Source: a bacterium
Lineage (GTDB): Bacteria; CG2-30-53-67
DNA length: 36,250 bases
NCBI GenBank assembly: GCA_024277725.1
Contig: JAJRUP010000079.1
Span: 1-36,250 of the forward strand
Direction of reading: 5' to 3'
Shown here piece after piece: positions 1 to 8,806 of this stretch. A program made the translations under genes and the position numbers. Below the pieces are notes generated by a model that had not been told where the DNA came from, did no database searches, and saw only the letters and a list, made by a program, of their open reading frames with translations. Numbering within the stretch: position 1 is the stretch's first letter; every line of letters starts with the position of its first letter.

Positions 1-2
1 AG

Positions 3-110
3 GATGTTCGGACGACCATGATCTACACCCATGTGATCAGCAAGGGGGGCAGGGGAGTGCGGAGTCCTCTCGACGGGATGGCCGCCCGTGAAAGTTCATC
101 CCCGGCGTGA
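3..110 (+). CDS. Integron-type tyrosine recombinase (IntI-like), C-terminal end only (5' truncated by window)
   Basis: Translation [35 protein letters not shown]; the [11 protein letters not shown] (catalytic Tyr) plus GGxGVRSPLD tail is characteristic of integron integrases. Confidence 0.8.
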   Translation, partial: DVRTTMIYTHVISKGGRGVRSPLDGMAARESSSPA

Positions 111-534
111 TCCTTTTCTTCGGTGTCCCACCGTAGCCATGTAGACGATGAATTCCTTCTTCCCATCCATAGGGCCCTTCTTGGGGTCGCGCCTACAGTG
201 CACATATTGAGAAAAACTGTCTGACCGCATCCGGATAAATGTGCAATGTGTCGGCCTGGAGTTGACCGGGGCCGGCAACAGCGCCGTCTGCTTACGCGAG
301 AGGAACCCGCAGGATGAGTTTCGAGGCTGTTGTGAAGAAGAGTACAATGTGGTCGGAAAAACAAGATGGTCTCGTAAAAAGTCATTTTCGCCGCAATCAT
401 ACAATAAACGGAACTTTTAAATCGCTGGATTTCAAAAAATCCCCGTGGTTGACTCTCCCCGTTGGATCGATTAGAATGACCGGGTCTTGTGGTCCTGCGC
501 TGTGTTTTCAGCAGGCCCGGAGAGGGGAGACCGG

Positions 535-2319
535 ATGTTTTGTCCTCGTTGTTCCAACAAGGTGGACCCGGAAGCGATTCTCTGTTCCCGTTGCGGGATG
601 GAAGGCGTTTTCCCCTCTTCCACCGACAGGGTCTGTGACATCTTTCTCATGGGGTTTGCCGATCCCTCCGTTACGGACCGGGTCATTGATTTCCTGCAAA
701 GCCGTACCTTCTGGGAGTCTTCCGAAGAATTTCAGGCACGTCTTGGTGAACTTCCCTCCCTCTTGACGAAGGAGATGACCCTGGAGCGGGCCCACGCCCT
801 TCGGGCGGAACTGGAAGGACAGGGGGCGATCATTGAAATCCGTGAACGGCGGATGCGGGGCCGGGGAGTGGCGAAGAAGATCGGGGACCCGGAAGAGAGA
901 AGCGGCGAGGTCGCGCCTGCGGAGACGAAGGGACGGGGGGGACGTGGCTATCTCTTCCTCTTTTTTCTTTCCCTTGTGGCAGTGATCTATCTGGCTTTTT
1001 ATCATGACTTTGGGAAAGACCGGAAGAGCGTTGCGCGGGCGGTGCGAAAATTCACCTCCCATTTCCCCGAGACCCTTGCCCGCAGAGGGAAGAAGGTCTC
1101 CCCGGTTACCACCACCGAAAAGGTCGATACTTCGGAGCAGAAAGACCCGGAAGGGGTCCGGTGGAACAATGAAGGGGTGGGCTTCATGGAGGCGGGGCGT
1201 TATGATGAGGCGATCAAGAGTTTTCAGCGCGCCCTGGAACGCCTTCCGAATGAAAGTATTCTTCTTCAGAATCTTCAACGCGCCTGGCTTCAAAAAGGTT
1301 ACGACGCCATGGAAGAGAAGGATTACGAGGGAGCAATCCGCTTCTTTGAGGAAGCCGTGAAGGTTCTTGATCAGTCTCCCGAGGTCTACAAGTTCATGGG
1401 GAGGGCCGCCTTGAATCTCTTCGATGAGCAGAGTGCCGAGGGGTATTTCAAGGACTATCTTTCCCGGGTTTCCCAGGATCCTGAAGTGGAAAAGATGCTG
1501 GGTGAACTCCTCTATAAAGAGAACCGCCTGGAAGAAGGGATCCCCCATCTGAAGAATTATCTTGCCGCCAATCCGGATGATGCAAAGGTCCGTAAACTGC
1601 TCGGCAAGGCCGACCGGGAGGCCGAAGCCGAGGCCGGCTTTGATACCCGGGCCGGGGAGCACTTTGACGTTCGTTACGACGGTCGGGAGAACATCGAAGC
1701 GGGATTCCTTGTTGTCAGTCTTCTGGATGAAGCCTACCAGCGAATCGGGGCGGAATTTAATTTTTATCCCGACCGGCGTCTGACGACAATCCTCTACTCG
1801 GAGGATGATTTCCGCAGCGTCACTCAGTCTCCGGATTGGAGCCGGGGGATCTATGACGGAAAGATCCGCCTTCCCATCGGTGGTCTGAAAGAGCGGAGCC
1901 GCCTGTTGGAACGGATCGTCAATCATGAATATACCCATGCCCTGATTCATCAGATGGCCGGGGGGAATGTTCCTTCATGGCTCAATGAAGGGCTGGCCCA
2001 GTATTTTGAAGGTGAGCCCCTGGAGAGGCATGACCGCAACGTTGCCTATATCCTGCGCAGCCGGGAAATTCTCCCCCTGCAGGACCTGGAGGGATCCTTC
2101 CTCGACATGGATGGGGATACGGCCGCTCTTGCTTATACGGAGAGTTTCACCGTCGTTGATTATATCATCCAGAATCATGGTATCTATGCCGTCCAGAAGA
2201 TCCTGGCCGACCTGGCCGATGGTGAACCTCTGGAGACGTCCCTGGTGGCCGCTGTCGGGATGGACTATGCGGGGCTTCAGGAGGCATGGCTGCAATATCT
2301 GGCAAAGAAGTATCCCTGA
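535..2319 (+). CDS. Zinc-ribbon / TM / TPR membrane protein with C-terminal gluzincin (peptidase MA-like) domain
   Basis: MFCPRCSNKVDPEAILCSRCG zinc ribbon; TM YLFLFFLSLVAVIYLAF; TPR repeats; IVNHEYTHALIHQMAGGNVPSWLNEGLAQYFEG (HExxH + downstream E). ATG at 535 preceded by GGAGAGGGGAGA. Confidence 0.85.
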   Translation: MFCPRCSNKVDPEAILCSRCGMEGVFPSSTDRVCDIFLMGFADPSVTDRVIDFLQSRTFWESSEEFQARLGELPSLLTKEMTLERAHALRAELEGQGAIIEIRERRMRGRGVAKKIGDPEERSGEVAPAETKGRGGRGYLFLFFLSLVAVIYLAFYHDFGKDRKSVARAVRKFTSHFPETLARRGKKVSPVTTTEKVDTSEQKDPEGVRWNNEGVGFMEAGRYDEAIKSFQRALERLPNESILLQNLQRAWLQKGYDAMEEKDYEGAIRFFEEAVKVLDQSPEVYKFMGRAALNLFDEQSAEGYFKDYLSRVSQDPEVEKMLGELLYKENRLEEGIPHLKNYLAANPDDAKVRKLLGKADREAEAEAGFDTRAGEHFDVRYDGRENIEAGFLVVSLLDEAYQRIGAEFNFYPDRRLTTILYSEDDFRSVTQSPDWSRGIYDGKIRLPIGGLKERSRLLERIVNHEYTHALIHQMAGGNVPSWLNEGLAQYFEGEPLERHDRNVAYILRSREILPLQDLEGSFLDMDGDTAALAYTESFTVVDYIIQNHGIYAVQKILADLADGEPLETSLVAAVGMDYAGLQEAWLQYLAKKYP

Positions 2320-2436
2320 CCCCGTCCGCGGAGAGCCGCGCGTTTACATTTTGTATTTCAAGATGTCTTCCTGCCGGTTCCCTTTCCTCCACGGTCGAAA
2401 GGATTTTATACCGTTGCACTCGGAAAAGAACAAAGC

Positions 2437-4095
2437 ATGATACCGCGTAGCCTGAAAATCTTCTTCACGGCACTCCCTTTTCTGTTTTCCTTTCTCCGGG
2501 ATTCCCGTCGCTTTGTTTTTTTCGGCGCCGGCCGCAAGGTGACCGCCGATTTCCACGAGAAGCGGGCCCGTGATCTGACGGCGAAAATCGCCTCCCTGGG
2601 GCCGTCCTTTATTAAACTGACACAGGTTATCTCGACGCGGGCGGACATCATCCCTCCCCTCTATCTTCGGGAACTCTCCCGCCTCCATGACGAGGTCCCG
2701 CCGGTGACCTTTGCCGTCGTGAAGAAAGTCGTGGAAGAGGAATACCGGAGTCCTCTCGAAGAGGTTTTCGAAGACTTCGATCCGAAACCGCTGGCGGCCG
2801 CCTCCCTCGGCCAGGTTTACAAGGCGAAATACCGGGGAGAGGAGGTCGCCGTCAAGGTGCAGCGTCCGGGTATCCATAAGCTGGTCACGATCGACCTCAA
2901 AATTATTAACAGGATTCTGAATGTCTTGAACCACCTTTTTCAGTCTTACCAACTCCGTTCACTGCAGGTGGTGATCGATGAGTTTTCCCGGACCATCTAC
3001 GATGAAATGGATTTTGAACACGAGGCGTTGAACATCAAGCGGTTCCAGGAGCTGATGAAGGAGCAGCCTGCCCTTTGTGTGCCGGAATACTATCCGGAGT
3101 TGACGACCCCCCGGATCCTGGTCATGCGCTATTACCACGGGATCAAGATTACCGAATTCGACAAGCTGAAGGCGCACGGTATCGATGTAGACCGGGTTCT
3201 TTCAAAACTGATTGAAGTCTATACGCAACAGATCCTTTTAGACGGTGTCGTTCATGCCGACCCCCATCCCGGAAACATCCTGGTCACCGATGAGGAAAAG
3301 ATTGTGCTCCTCGATTACGGCCTGGTGGTGGAACTCGATGCCGAGACACGAAAGGAATTGATTCAGACGACTTTGGCCGGTGCCCGAAAGGACTTCGACC
3401 GGTTGATCGAAGGGTACTATAAACTCGGGATTGCCAACCGGGAAGTCAGTCCGGCGATCCTGCGGGAAGCCGCTGAAACGATGTTCAATATCCTTACGAC
3501 CGAGGGGATTACACAAAAACGGATTCAGGAGATCGCCATTCAGATTGTCGAGAGCTTTTACGCCTTCCCCTTTGAACTGCCGAGCAATCTGGTGTACCTT
3601 TTCAAAACCGCCGCTCTCGTGGAAGGGATCGGGACTCTCTACCGCAATGACTTCAATGCCGTCAAGGATATTGTGCCTCTCGCCCGTCAGGTGATCCGGG
3701 AGGAGAAGTCCGCGTCGATCTGTCGACAGGTGGAGACGGAACTTGAAACCCTCCAGCGGATGTATCGGGATGTTGCGGGATTACTCAAGACGTTGCGTCG
3801 GGAGGAGTTGCGGGTACGGATCCACCCCGTGAGTATCAGCCAGACGGAACGGTATGTGGCCAAGGTTTTCCGGAGAAGCGTTGTCGGGATGATGGCGATT
3901 ACCCTGGCCCTGACGACGACGATGCTCTATCTGGTCAATAAGAACGTTGTACTCTTGGCGGGCGGCCTCCTGATTTCCGGAATTCTTCTCCTCTGCTTGA
4001 TCCTGATCCAGATTCCCACGACCTACGGGTTCCACCTATGGATGGATCTCGGCAAGCGGAGAAGAAAACCGAACGGTCGTACCCCCCCGACGTAG
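2437..4095 (+). CDS. ubiB: ABC1/AarF/UbiB family atypical kinase
   Basis: LGPSFIKLTQVISTRADIIPP, AAASLGQVYKAKYRGEEVAVKVQRPG, GVVHADPHPGNILV, LLDYGLVVELD; two C-terminal TM segments; ends in TAG. Confidence 0.92.
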   Translation: MIPRSLKIFFTALPFLFSFLRDSRRFVFFGAGRKVTADFHEKRARDLTAKIASLGPSFIKLTQVISTRADIIPPLYLRELSRLHDEVPPVTFAVVKKVVEEEYRSPLEEVFEDFDPKPLAAASLGQVYKAKYRGEEVAVKVQRPGIHKLVTIDLKIINRILNVLNHLFQSYQLRSLQVVIDEFSRTIYDEMDFEHEALNIKRFQELMKEQPALCVPEYYPELTTPRILVMRYYHGIKITEFDKLKAHGIDVDRVLSKLIEVYTQQILLDGVVHADPHPGNILVTDEEKIVLLDYGLVVELDAETRKELIQTTLAGARKDFDRLIEGYYKLGIANREVSPAILREAAETMFNILTTEGITQKRIQEIAIQIVESFYAFPFELPSNLVYLFKTAALVEGIGTLYRNDFNAVKDIVPLARQVIREEKSASICRQVETELETLQRMYRDVAGLLKTLRREELRVRIHPVSISQTERYVAKVFRRSVVGMMAITLALTTTMLYLVNKNVVLLAGGLLISGILLLCLILIQIPTTYGFHLWMDLGKRRRKPNGRTPPT

Positions 4096-4253
4096 TGGTC
4101 CTGTCCGTAAATACGGTGGCGTTTGAGTACTGCAGGTCGGCCGGATCAAAGTCCACTTTCTGTGCCGACCACAAGGGGATGCCTTCGTCGCGTGCTTTGA
4201 TGAGGGCGCCTTCAACTCTCTCGGCGCGTTACTGTATTTACGAACAAGGGCAC
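4095..4253. repeat. Terminal-inverted-repeat intergenic element, copy A
   Basis: Left GTGGTCCTGTCCGTAAATAC (4095-4114), right GTATTTACGAACAAGGGCAC (4234-4253). Confidence 0.8.
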
Positions 4254-4284
4254 ATACGTTTTGGTTTCTGTAGGAGTCCGGCAC

Positions 4285-5232
4285 GTGCGTCGCTTTTTTT
4301 ATTTTCTCGGCGTTGCCTTCAGCTTTTGCCTGGTCTTCATCTTCGCCGCCTGGTTGACCATGCGATGGGTGACCTCCGGCAAGACGGTCATTGTCCCGGA
4401 TCTGGAGGGAATGGACATCGTCCGGGCATTGAAAGAATCCGGACGGAGGGGGCTTGATCTTCGGGTTGTGGGAGAGGAATATCATGCGGTTCTTCCCCCC
4501 AAAGTGGTCCTGAAGCAGTCGCCTTCGCCGGGGACGCGCCTCAAGGTGGACCGGAACATCGAGGTTGTCTTGAGCCTCGGGTTACGTGATGTGACCATTC
4601 CCGAGGTGCGGGGGATGCCTCTGGGAGAGGCTGAAGCCGTTCTGAACGCGCAGGGGTTGACTGTCGGCAGGTTGACGCGGGCCTATTCCCCGGATGCGGA
4701 ACCGGAGACGGTCCTTTCCCAGAACCCCGGTCCTCAAATGACCCACCTGAAGGAAAACCGTGTCGACCTTCTGGTCAGCCGGGGTCCGCGTCCTCCTGTG
4801 TACCGGATGCCGGACCTGATCGGTGAGGATTTCCATACCACCCTTGCGAGACTTGAGGCTTTCGGCCTGGTTGTCGGCAATGTCCGTTATGAAGAATACG
4901 GAGGCGTATCCGAAAACCGGATCATCAACCAGATGCCGGCCTTCGGTTATCCCGTGGACCGGACGCATCCGGTGACACTCGTTGTGAGTCGGGAGGGACG
5001 AAAACGTTCGGCGGCACCGATCACCCGGATTCGCTTCCGCTACCGGATTCCCTTCGGTTTTCTTCCTGTGACGGCGGATGTCTTTGTCGAGGACCGCAAG
5101 GGACGACGGCGGGTTTTCTCGGGACGGAAATTTCCGGGGACGCTTTTGGAGCTTTCCCTCGAAGTGCAGGGGGACGCGGTGGCGGAGGTCTATCTGAACG
5201 GGCGGAAGGTCCGGACGATGGAATACCGTTAG
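4285..5232 (+). CDS. Membrane-anchored PASTA-domain protein (three PASTA repeats)
   Basis: N-terminal TM then repeats such as VIVPDLEGMDIVRALKESG and VTIPEVRGMPLGEAEAVLNAQGLTVG, and YRMPDLIGEDFHTTLARLEAFGLVVG; GTG start with TAGGAG; ends in TAG. Confidence 0.85.
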   Translation: MRRFFYFLGVAFSFCLVFIFAAWLTMRWVTSGKTVIVPDLEGMDIVRALKESGRRGLDLRVVGEEYHAVLPPKVVLKQSPSPGTRLKVDRNIEVVLSLGLRDVTIPEVRGMPLGEAEAVLNAQGLTVGRLTRAYSPDAEPETVLSQNPGPQMTHLKENRVDLLVSRGPRPPVYRMPDLIGEDFHTTLARLEAFGLVVGNVRYEEYGGVSENRIINQMPAFGYPVDRTHPVTLVVSREGRKRSAAPITRIRFRYRIPFGFLPVTADVFVEDRKGRRRVFSGRKFPGTLLELSLEVQGDAVAEVYLNGRKVRTMEYR

Positions 5233-7550
5233 ATTTGTGTACCAAGCCTTAAGCGGTGAGCCTCATGGAGGAGGGCTTCGATCGTTGTTCCATTGTCGGG
5301 AAAAACGGCATAACCGAATTTGAGCTGCAGATCCATGGACGCCAGCGGGGAGGAGTCCTTCTTTTTCTGCTGACGAATCGATCGTGTCAACCGCTTTGTA
5401 AGGTCGCGAATCTCTTCCAGGGACTCGGGGAAGAGGATCTCGAACTTTTGGGGTCCCGTCCGGGCCAGGGTATCATACTCGCGGATATTTTCCTTCAGGA
5501 TGGAGCTGATTTCAACGATCAGGCTGTTCCGCTTCTCCACATCAAGGGGTTTTCTCCCGCTTTTTTCATAACTCCAGCACAGGGTGAGCAGGATGAACCG
5601 GCGTTCGTATCGTCGGGAACGGTTGATCTCGTTTTCGATCTCTTGTTGCAGTGCCCTTTCGTTGGGAAGGCCCGTCAGGTTGTCACAGTTCCGGACGATC
5701 TGTGTCCGATTGCTCTGTTGCACGTTGACGACCGCCTTTTCGACATAGTGTACGAACTTTTTGAAGATTTCCAGGTCTTCCTTGCCGAAGGCGGTGGCGT
5801 GAAAGGAGCCTTTCGGAATCTTGTCGTAAATGGAGAGAATACCGCGGACCTCTCCCTTCTCCATCAAGGGCATGGCCACGACCGACTTGACGACCCGACC
5901 GAATGATTCATATCCTTCCGTCTCGCCGAGATCCTGGATATAAAGCGGTTTCCGGGCCAGTTCCACCTGGGTGGCGATCTCTGCATCGAGTTCAAAGACC
6001 CGGTCCCGGATCTCATCTTCCCACATGGAATAGGTGGATCGGATCTTCATTCCACCGTCGGCCTCTCTGAGGCGGAGAATGCAGCCGTCGGCATCCATGA
6101 TCATGGCCGCCGAGGGAGGGATCAGTTCCAGGAGTTTCGCAAGGTCCATAATCGAGAGGATATTGATCCCCGCTTCGTTGATTGCCTCGATCTTTGTAGC
6201 CCGCAGATAGGCGCTGTCTTCTTTCTGTGCGCTTTTGACGGCGTTGGAGAGGTGTCGGGCGATGTCCCGGAGGAGTATTTCCTCCTCTTCGGAGAGTCCT
6301 TCCGCCGAGATCAGCTGGATATTCATGACCCCGGTAATTTCCCCTTCGGAGCCGAGTGGGATCGACATGAAGGCCTTCTTGGCTTCCGGGTCGAGGCTCG
6401 GATATTCCTTGAGGATGACCACTTCCTGTTCCCGTGCCGCCCATCCGTCAATGCCTTCGTGCAGTTGGATTCTGCTTTGATCGGTAGGAGAAAAGTTTTT
6501 CAGGCTGCTTGCTTTGAGAGTGAGTTCCCGGGCGTTGGTGTCGAAGAGATAGATCGAACAGACACTCTCCCGAAAGTGTGCGGAGAGCGTCCGGCAAGTC
6601 TCCAGCAGCCGTTCTTCTATCGGGGCCGAGGTGTTGAGGATCCGGTTCAGTTCTTTCCAGATACGGAAGGTTTCGGCATTTTCCCGGAGGGAGGCATACT
6701 CCTGTGATTTGAGAAGGATTTCCGCATCGAAGGCGGCGAGCTTGGTAATGAAGGAAAGGTCTTCGTCGGTGAATCCATCGATATCCTCCAGGTTGTTCAG
6801 GTTCAGAACGCCGACGGTGGAACCGTTCACCGTCAGCGGAACACAAAGGGCGGATTTGATCTCTTCCCGTTCCCGAAGAATCCGAAAGGAACGGTCATCG
6901 GCCTTGCCGGAGAGGAGCAGGGGTTGTCCCTCCTGGGCGACTTTTCCGGCGATCCCCTCACCTAAGGGGCAGCGGATCGTAGGGATGATCTCCTCCGGGA
7001 TTCCTACGGCGACTTCGATCTTCAGAACCTGTTCCTCGGGGTCGACGATCATGAGAGAACCGTTGTCGGCACCGGTCGATTCGATGGCGACCTGCAGGAT
7101 CAGGGAGGAGACCTGCCGTTTGTCCTTGGTGAGGTTGACCGCTTCCACAATGTCGTTCAGGCTGGAGAGGAGTTTGGAATGTTTGTTGACATTCGTTCCG
7201 GTGTCTTCCTCCTTGTGGCCCCAGAGCAGTCGGGCGCTCAGTTCACTGATGATCTCCATTCCGGCGAATTCTTCCTTTTCAAGGAAGGCCCGGGTTTTGG
7301 GATCGGAGGAGGCGTCAATGATCAGGTTGAGATCTTTTTCCGCCAAAAGATCGGAGAGGTTGGAACTCAGGGAGATATTGTATTTCTGGGCCAGACGGAA
7401 GCCGAGTTCGTTGAGTTTGAAAACCAGGGCGTCGGGATTGTTGTCTGCGATCATCTTGACGCAGACGTCTTTTTCCTTGTCGAGGAGCGGAAGAAGACCC
7501 AATCCTTCTTTGTTGCCGCCGACGATGGCGATGTTTTTAATCGTTTCCAT
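5229..7550 (-). CDS. Rossmann-like N-terminus + multiple GAF domains + degenerate GGDEF domain protein
   Basis: IAIVGGNKEGLGLLPLLDKE N-term; repeated GAF-like regions (e.g. GIPEEIIPTIRCPLGEGIAGKVAQEGQPLL); NCDNLTGLPNERALQQEIENE diguanylate-cyclase start, with GPQKFEILFPE at the GGDEF position. Confidence 0.85.
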   Translation of the reverse strand: METIKNIAIVGGNKEGLGLLPLLDKEKDVCVKMIADNNPDALVFKLNELGFRLAQKYNISLSSNLSDLLAEKDLNLIIDASSDPKTRAFLEKEEFAGMEIISELSARLLWGHKEEDTGTNVNKHSKLLSSLNDIVEAVNLTKDKRQVSSLILQVAIESTGADNGSLMIVDPEEQVLKIEVAVGIPEEIIPTIRCPLGEGIAGKVAQEGQPLLLSGKADDRSFRILREREEIKSALCVPLTVNGSTVGVLNLNNLEDIDGFTDEDLSFITKLAAFDAEILLKSQEYASLRENAETFRIWKELNRILNTSAPIEERLLETCRTLSAHFRESVCSIYLFDTNARELTLKASSLKNFSPTDQSRIQLHEGIDGWAAREQEVVILKEYPSLDPEAKKAFMSIPLGSEGEITGVMNIQLISAEGLSEEEEILLRDIARHLSNAVKSAQKEDSAYLRATKIEAINEAGINILSIMDLAKLLELIPPSAAMIMDADGCILRLREADGGMKIRSTYSMWEDEIRDRVFELDAEIATQVELARKPLYIQDLGETEGYESFGRVVKSVVAMPLMEKGEVRGILSIYDKIPKGSFHATAFGKEDLEIFKKFVHYVEKAVVNVQQSNRTQIVRNCDNLTGLPNERALQQEIENEINRSRRYERRFILLTLCWSYEKSGRKPLDVEKRNSLIVEISSILKENIREYDTLARTGPQKFEILFPESLEEIRDLTKRLTRSIRQQKKKDSSPLASMDLQLKFGYAVFPDNGTTIEALLHEAHRLRLGTQI

Positions 7551-7606
7551 AAATCCGGATCGCAGGAAAAAAATAGGCGGTTTTGCCGCCGGGAAAATTC
7601 GTCCCT

Positions 7607-7698
7607 TGGTAGTTCCGTTCTTAGATACTCTGATGCACCCGGAGGGCTTGCCTGTGCGGTTGCATCAGGCAGGCCGTGGTACTTACGAACAGGAGCAT
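7607..7698. repeat. Terminal-inverted-repeat intergenic element, copy B (left arm degenerate)
   Basis: Right arm GTACTTACGAACAGGAGCAT (7679-7698); left GTTCCGTTCTTAGATAC; inner CTGATGCA...TGCATCAG hairpin. Confidence 0.65.
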
Positions 7699-8535
7699 TT
7701 AGCGTTTCAGGAACTCTTCAATCACTCCTTTTTCAAAGAGTTCCCGGATCCCTTCGTTGTGCAGGGACGATCGTGTCAGTGGTGCAAGGTTTTCCGGGCC
7801 CTTCGGGAATGGGTGGATCCCCTGTTCATCAAGACGGTGCATGATCTCCATAATCAGGTTGGTCGAGGTTCCCTCGATGGTCCGGATCTTCGACGAGACA
7901 TTCAGGTGGACCACGAAGGTCCCTTCCTGGACGGCGAAAAGATCATAGAGTGCCCTTTTCCCGAAGAGTTTGTCTGAAACGGCATGAATGATCTCGCCTC
8001 TTTCAAAATAGATCCGGCCCTCCCGTTCTTTCCCGGAAATCTCAAGAGTGGCCGTTTTTCTCCCCATGTCAAAGAGTTGTACCAGATCGACCAGGTTGAT
8101 GTCCTTCAGATCCCCTTTTATGCCGTCATCCTCGGTCAACGTGGTTACCTGCCGTTTGTTGTAACGACGCAAGACCACCTTGATCCGGGCGAGAAGCTCC
8201 GTTTCATTAAAGGGCTTGCTGATGTAGTCTTCCGCGCCTGCATCGAGGGCGGAAACCTTGTCCGATAAAAGCGTACGGGAAGAGAGAAAAATAAAAGGGA
8301 TTTCGCTTGTTTCCGGTGCATGATGTACCGTTTTCATGAACTCCCGGCCGTCCATGTCTTGCAGTACGATCTCGGAGAGGATCAGGTCGGGCAGGTTCTT
8401 GATGGCGATCTGCATGGCCAGTGCACAATTCGGTGCAAAGTAGACAATGAATCCGTTCCGGATCAGGACATCTTTCAGAATCCGGAGGGTGCTGTTTTCG
8501 CTGTCGACAATCAGGATTGCCTTGTTCAGGACCAT
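7699..8535 (-). CDS. Receiver-like domain + DUF4388/PATAN domain protein
   Basis: AILIVDSENSTLRILKDVLIRNGF ... DLILSEIVLQDMDGREF ... AEDYISKPFNETELLARI; followed by GDLKDINLVDLVQLFDMGRKTATLEISGKEREGRIYFERGEIIHA. Confidence 0.85.
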   Translation of the reverse strand: MVLNKAILIVDSENSTLRILKDVLIRNGFIVYFAPNCALAMQIAIKNLPDLILSEIVLQDMDGREFMKTVHHAPETSEIPFIFLSSRTLLSDKVSALDAGAEDYISKPFNETELLARIKVVLRRYNKRQVTTLTEDDGIKGDLKDINLVDLVQLFDMGRKTATLEISGKEREGRIYFERGEIIHAVSDKLFGKRALYDLFAVQEGTFVVHLNVSSKIRTIEGTSTNLIMEIMHRLDEQGIHPFPKGPENLAPLTRSSLHNEGIRELFEKGVIEEFLKR

Positions 8536-8806
8536 AAGAACACTCGGAGTGAACGGATCACAATGACTGATGCAATTTTTATCCTTTTGTCTATTGTATG
8601 TCTTCCACGGCAAAATGTCAATGTTTTAAGGGACTTATGTGTCGGCAAAGGGGGGAAGTCCCCAGATGGGGAGGAAGCACCCATGGAGGGGAGATTTTCC
8701 ATTTGCCGGCACAGTGTGGTGTTTACTGTTTGCCACAGGAAGCGAAATTATTATATAATAAATCGATTGGATAGGTATTCATTCTTCCTTTGAACTGGGG
8801 CCTTTC

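Noticed and set aside
508-1950. 480-aa minus-strand ORF
   Set aside because: Antisense shadow of the zinc-ribbon/TPR/peptidase gene; no recognisable domain
2319-2436. Selenocysteine-type in-frame TGA read-through
   Set aside because: I checked the TGA-terminated genes for continuation of homologous sequence past the stop and saw none; only TAG shows the continuation pattern
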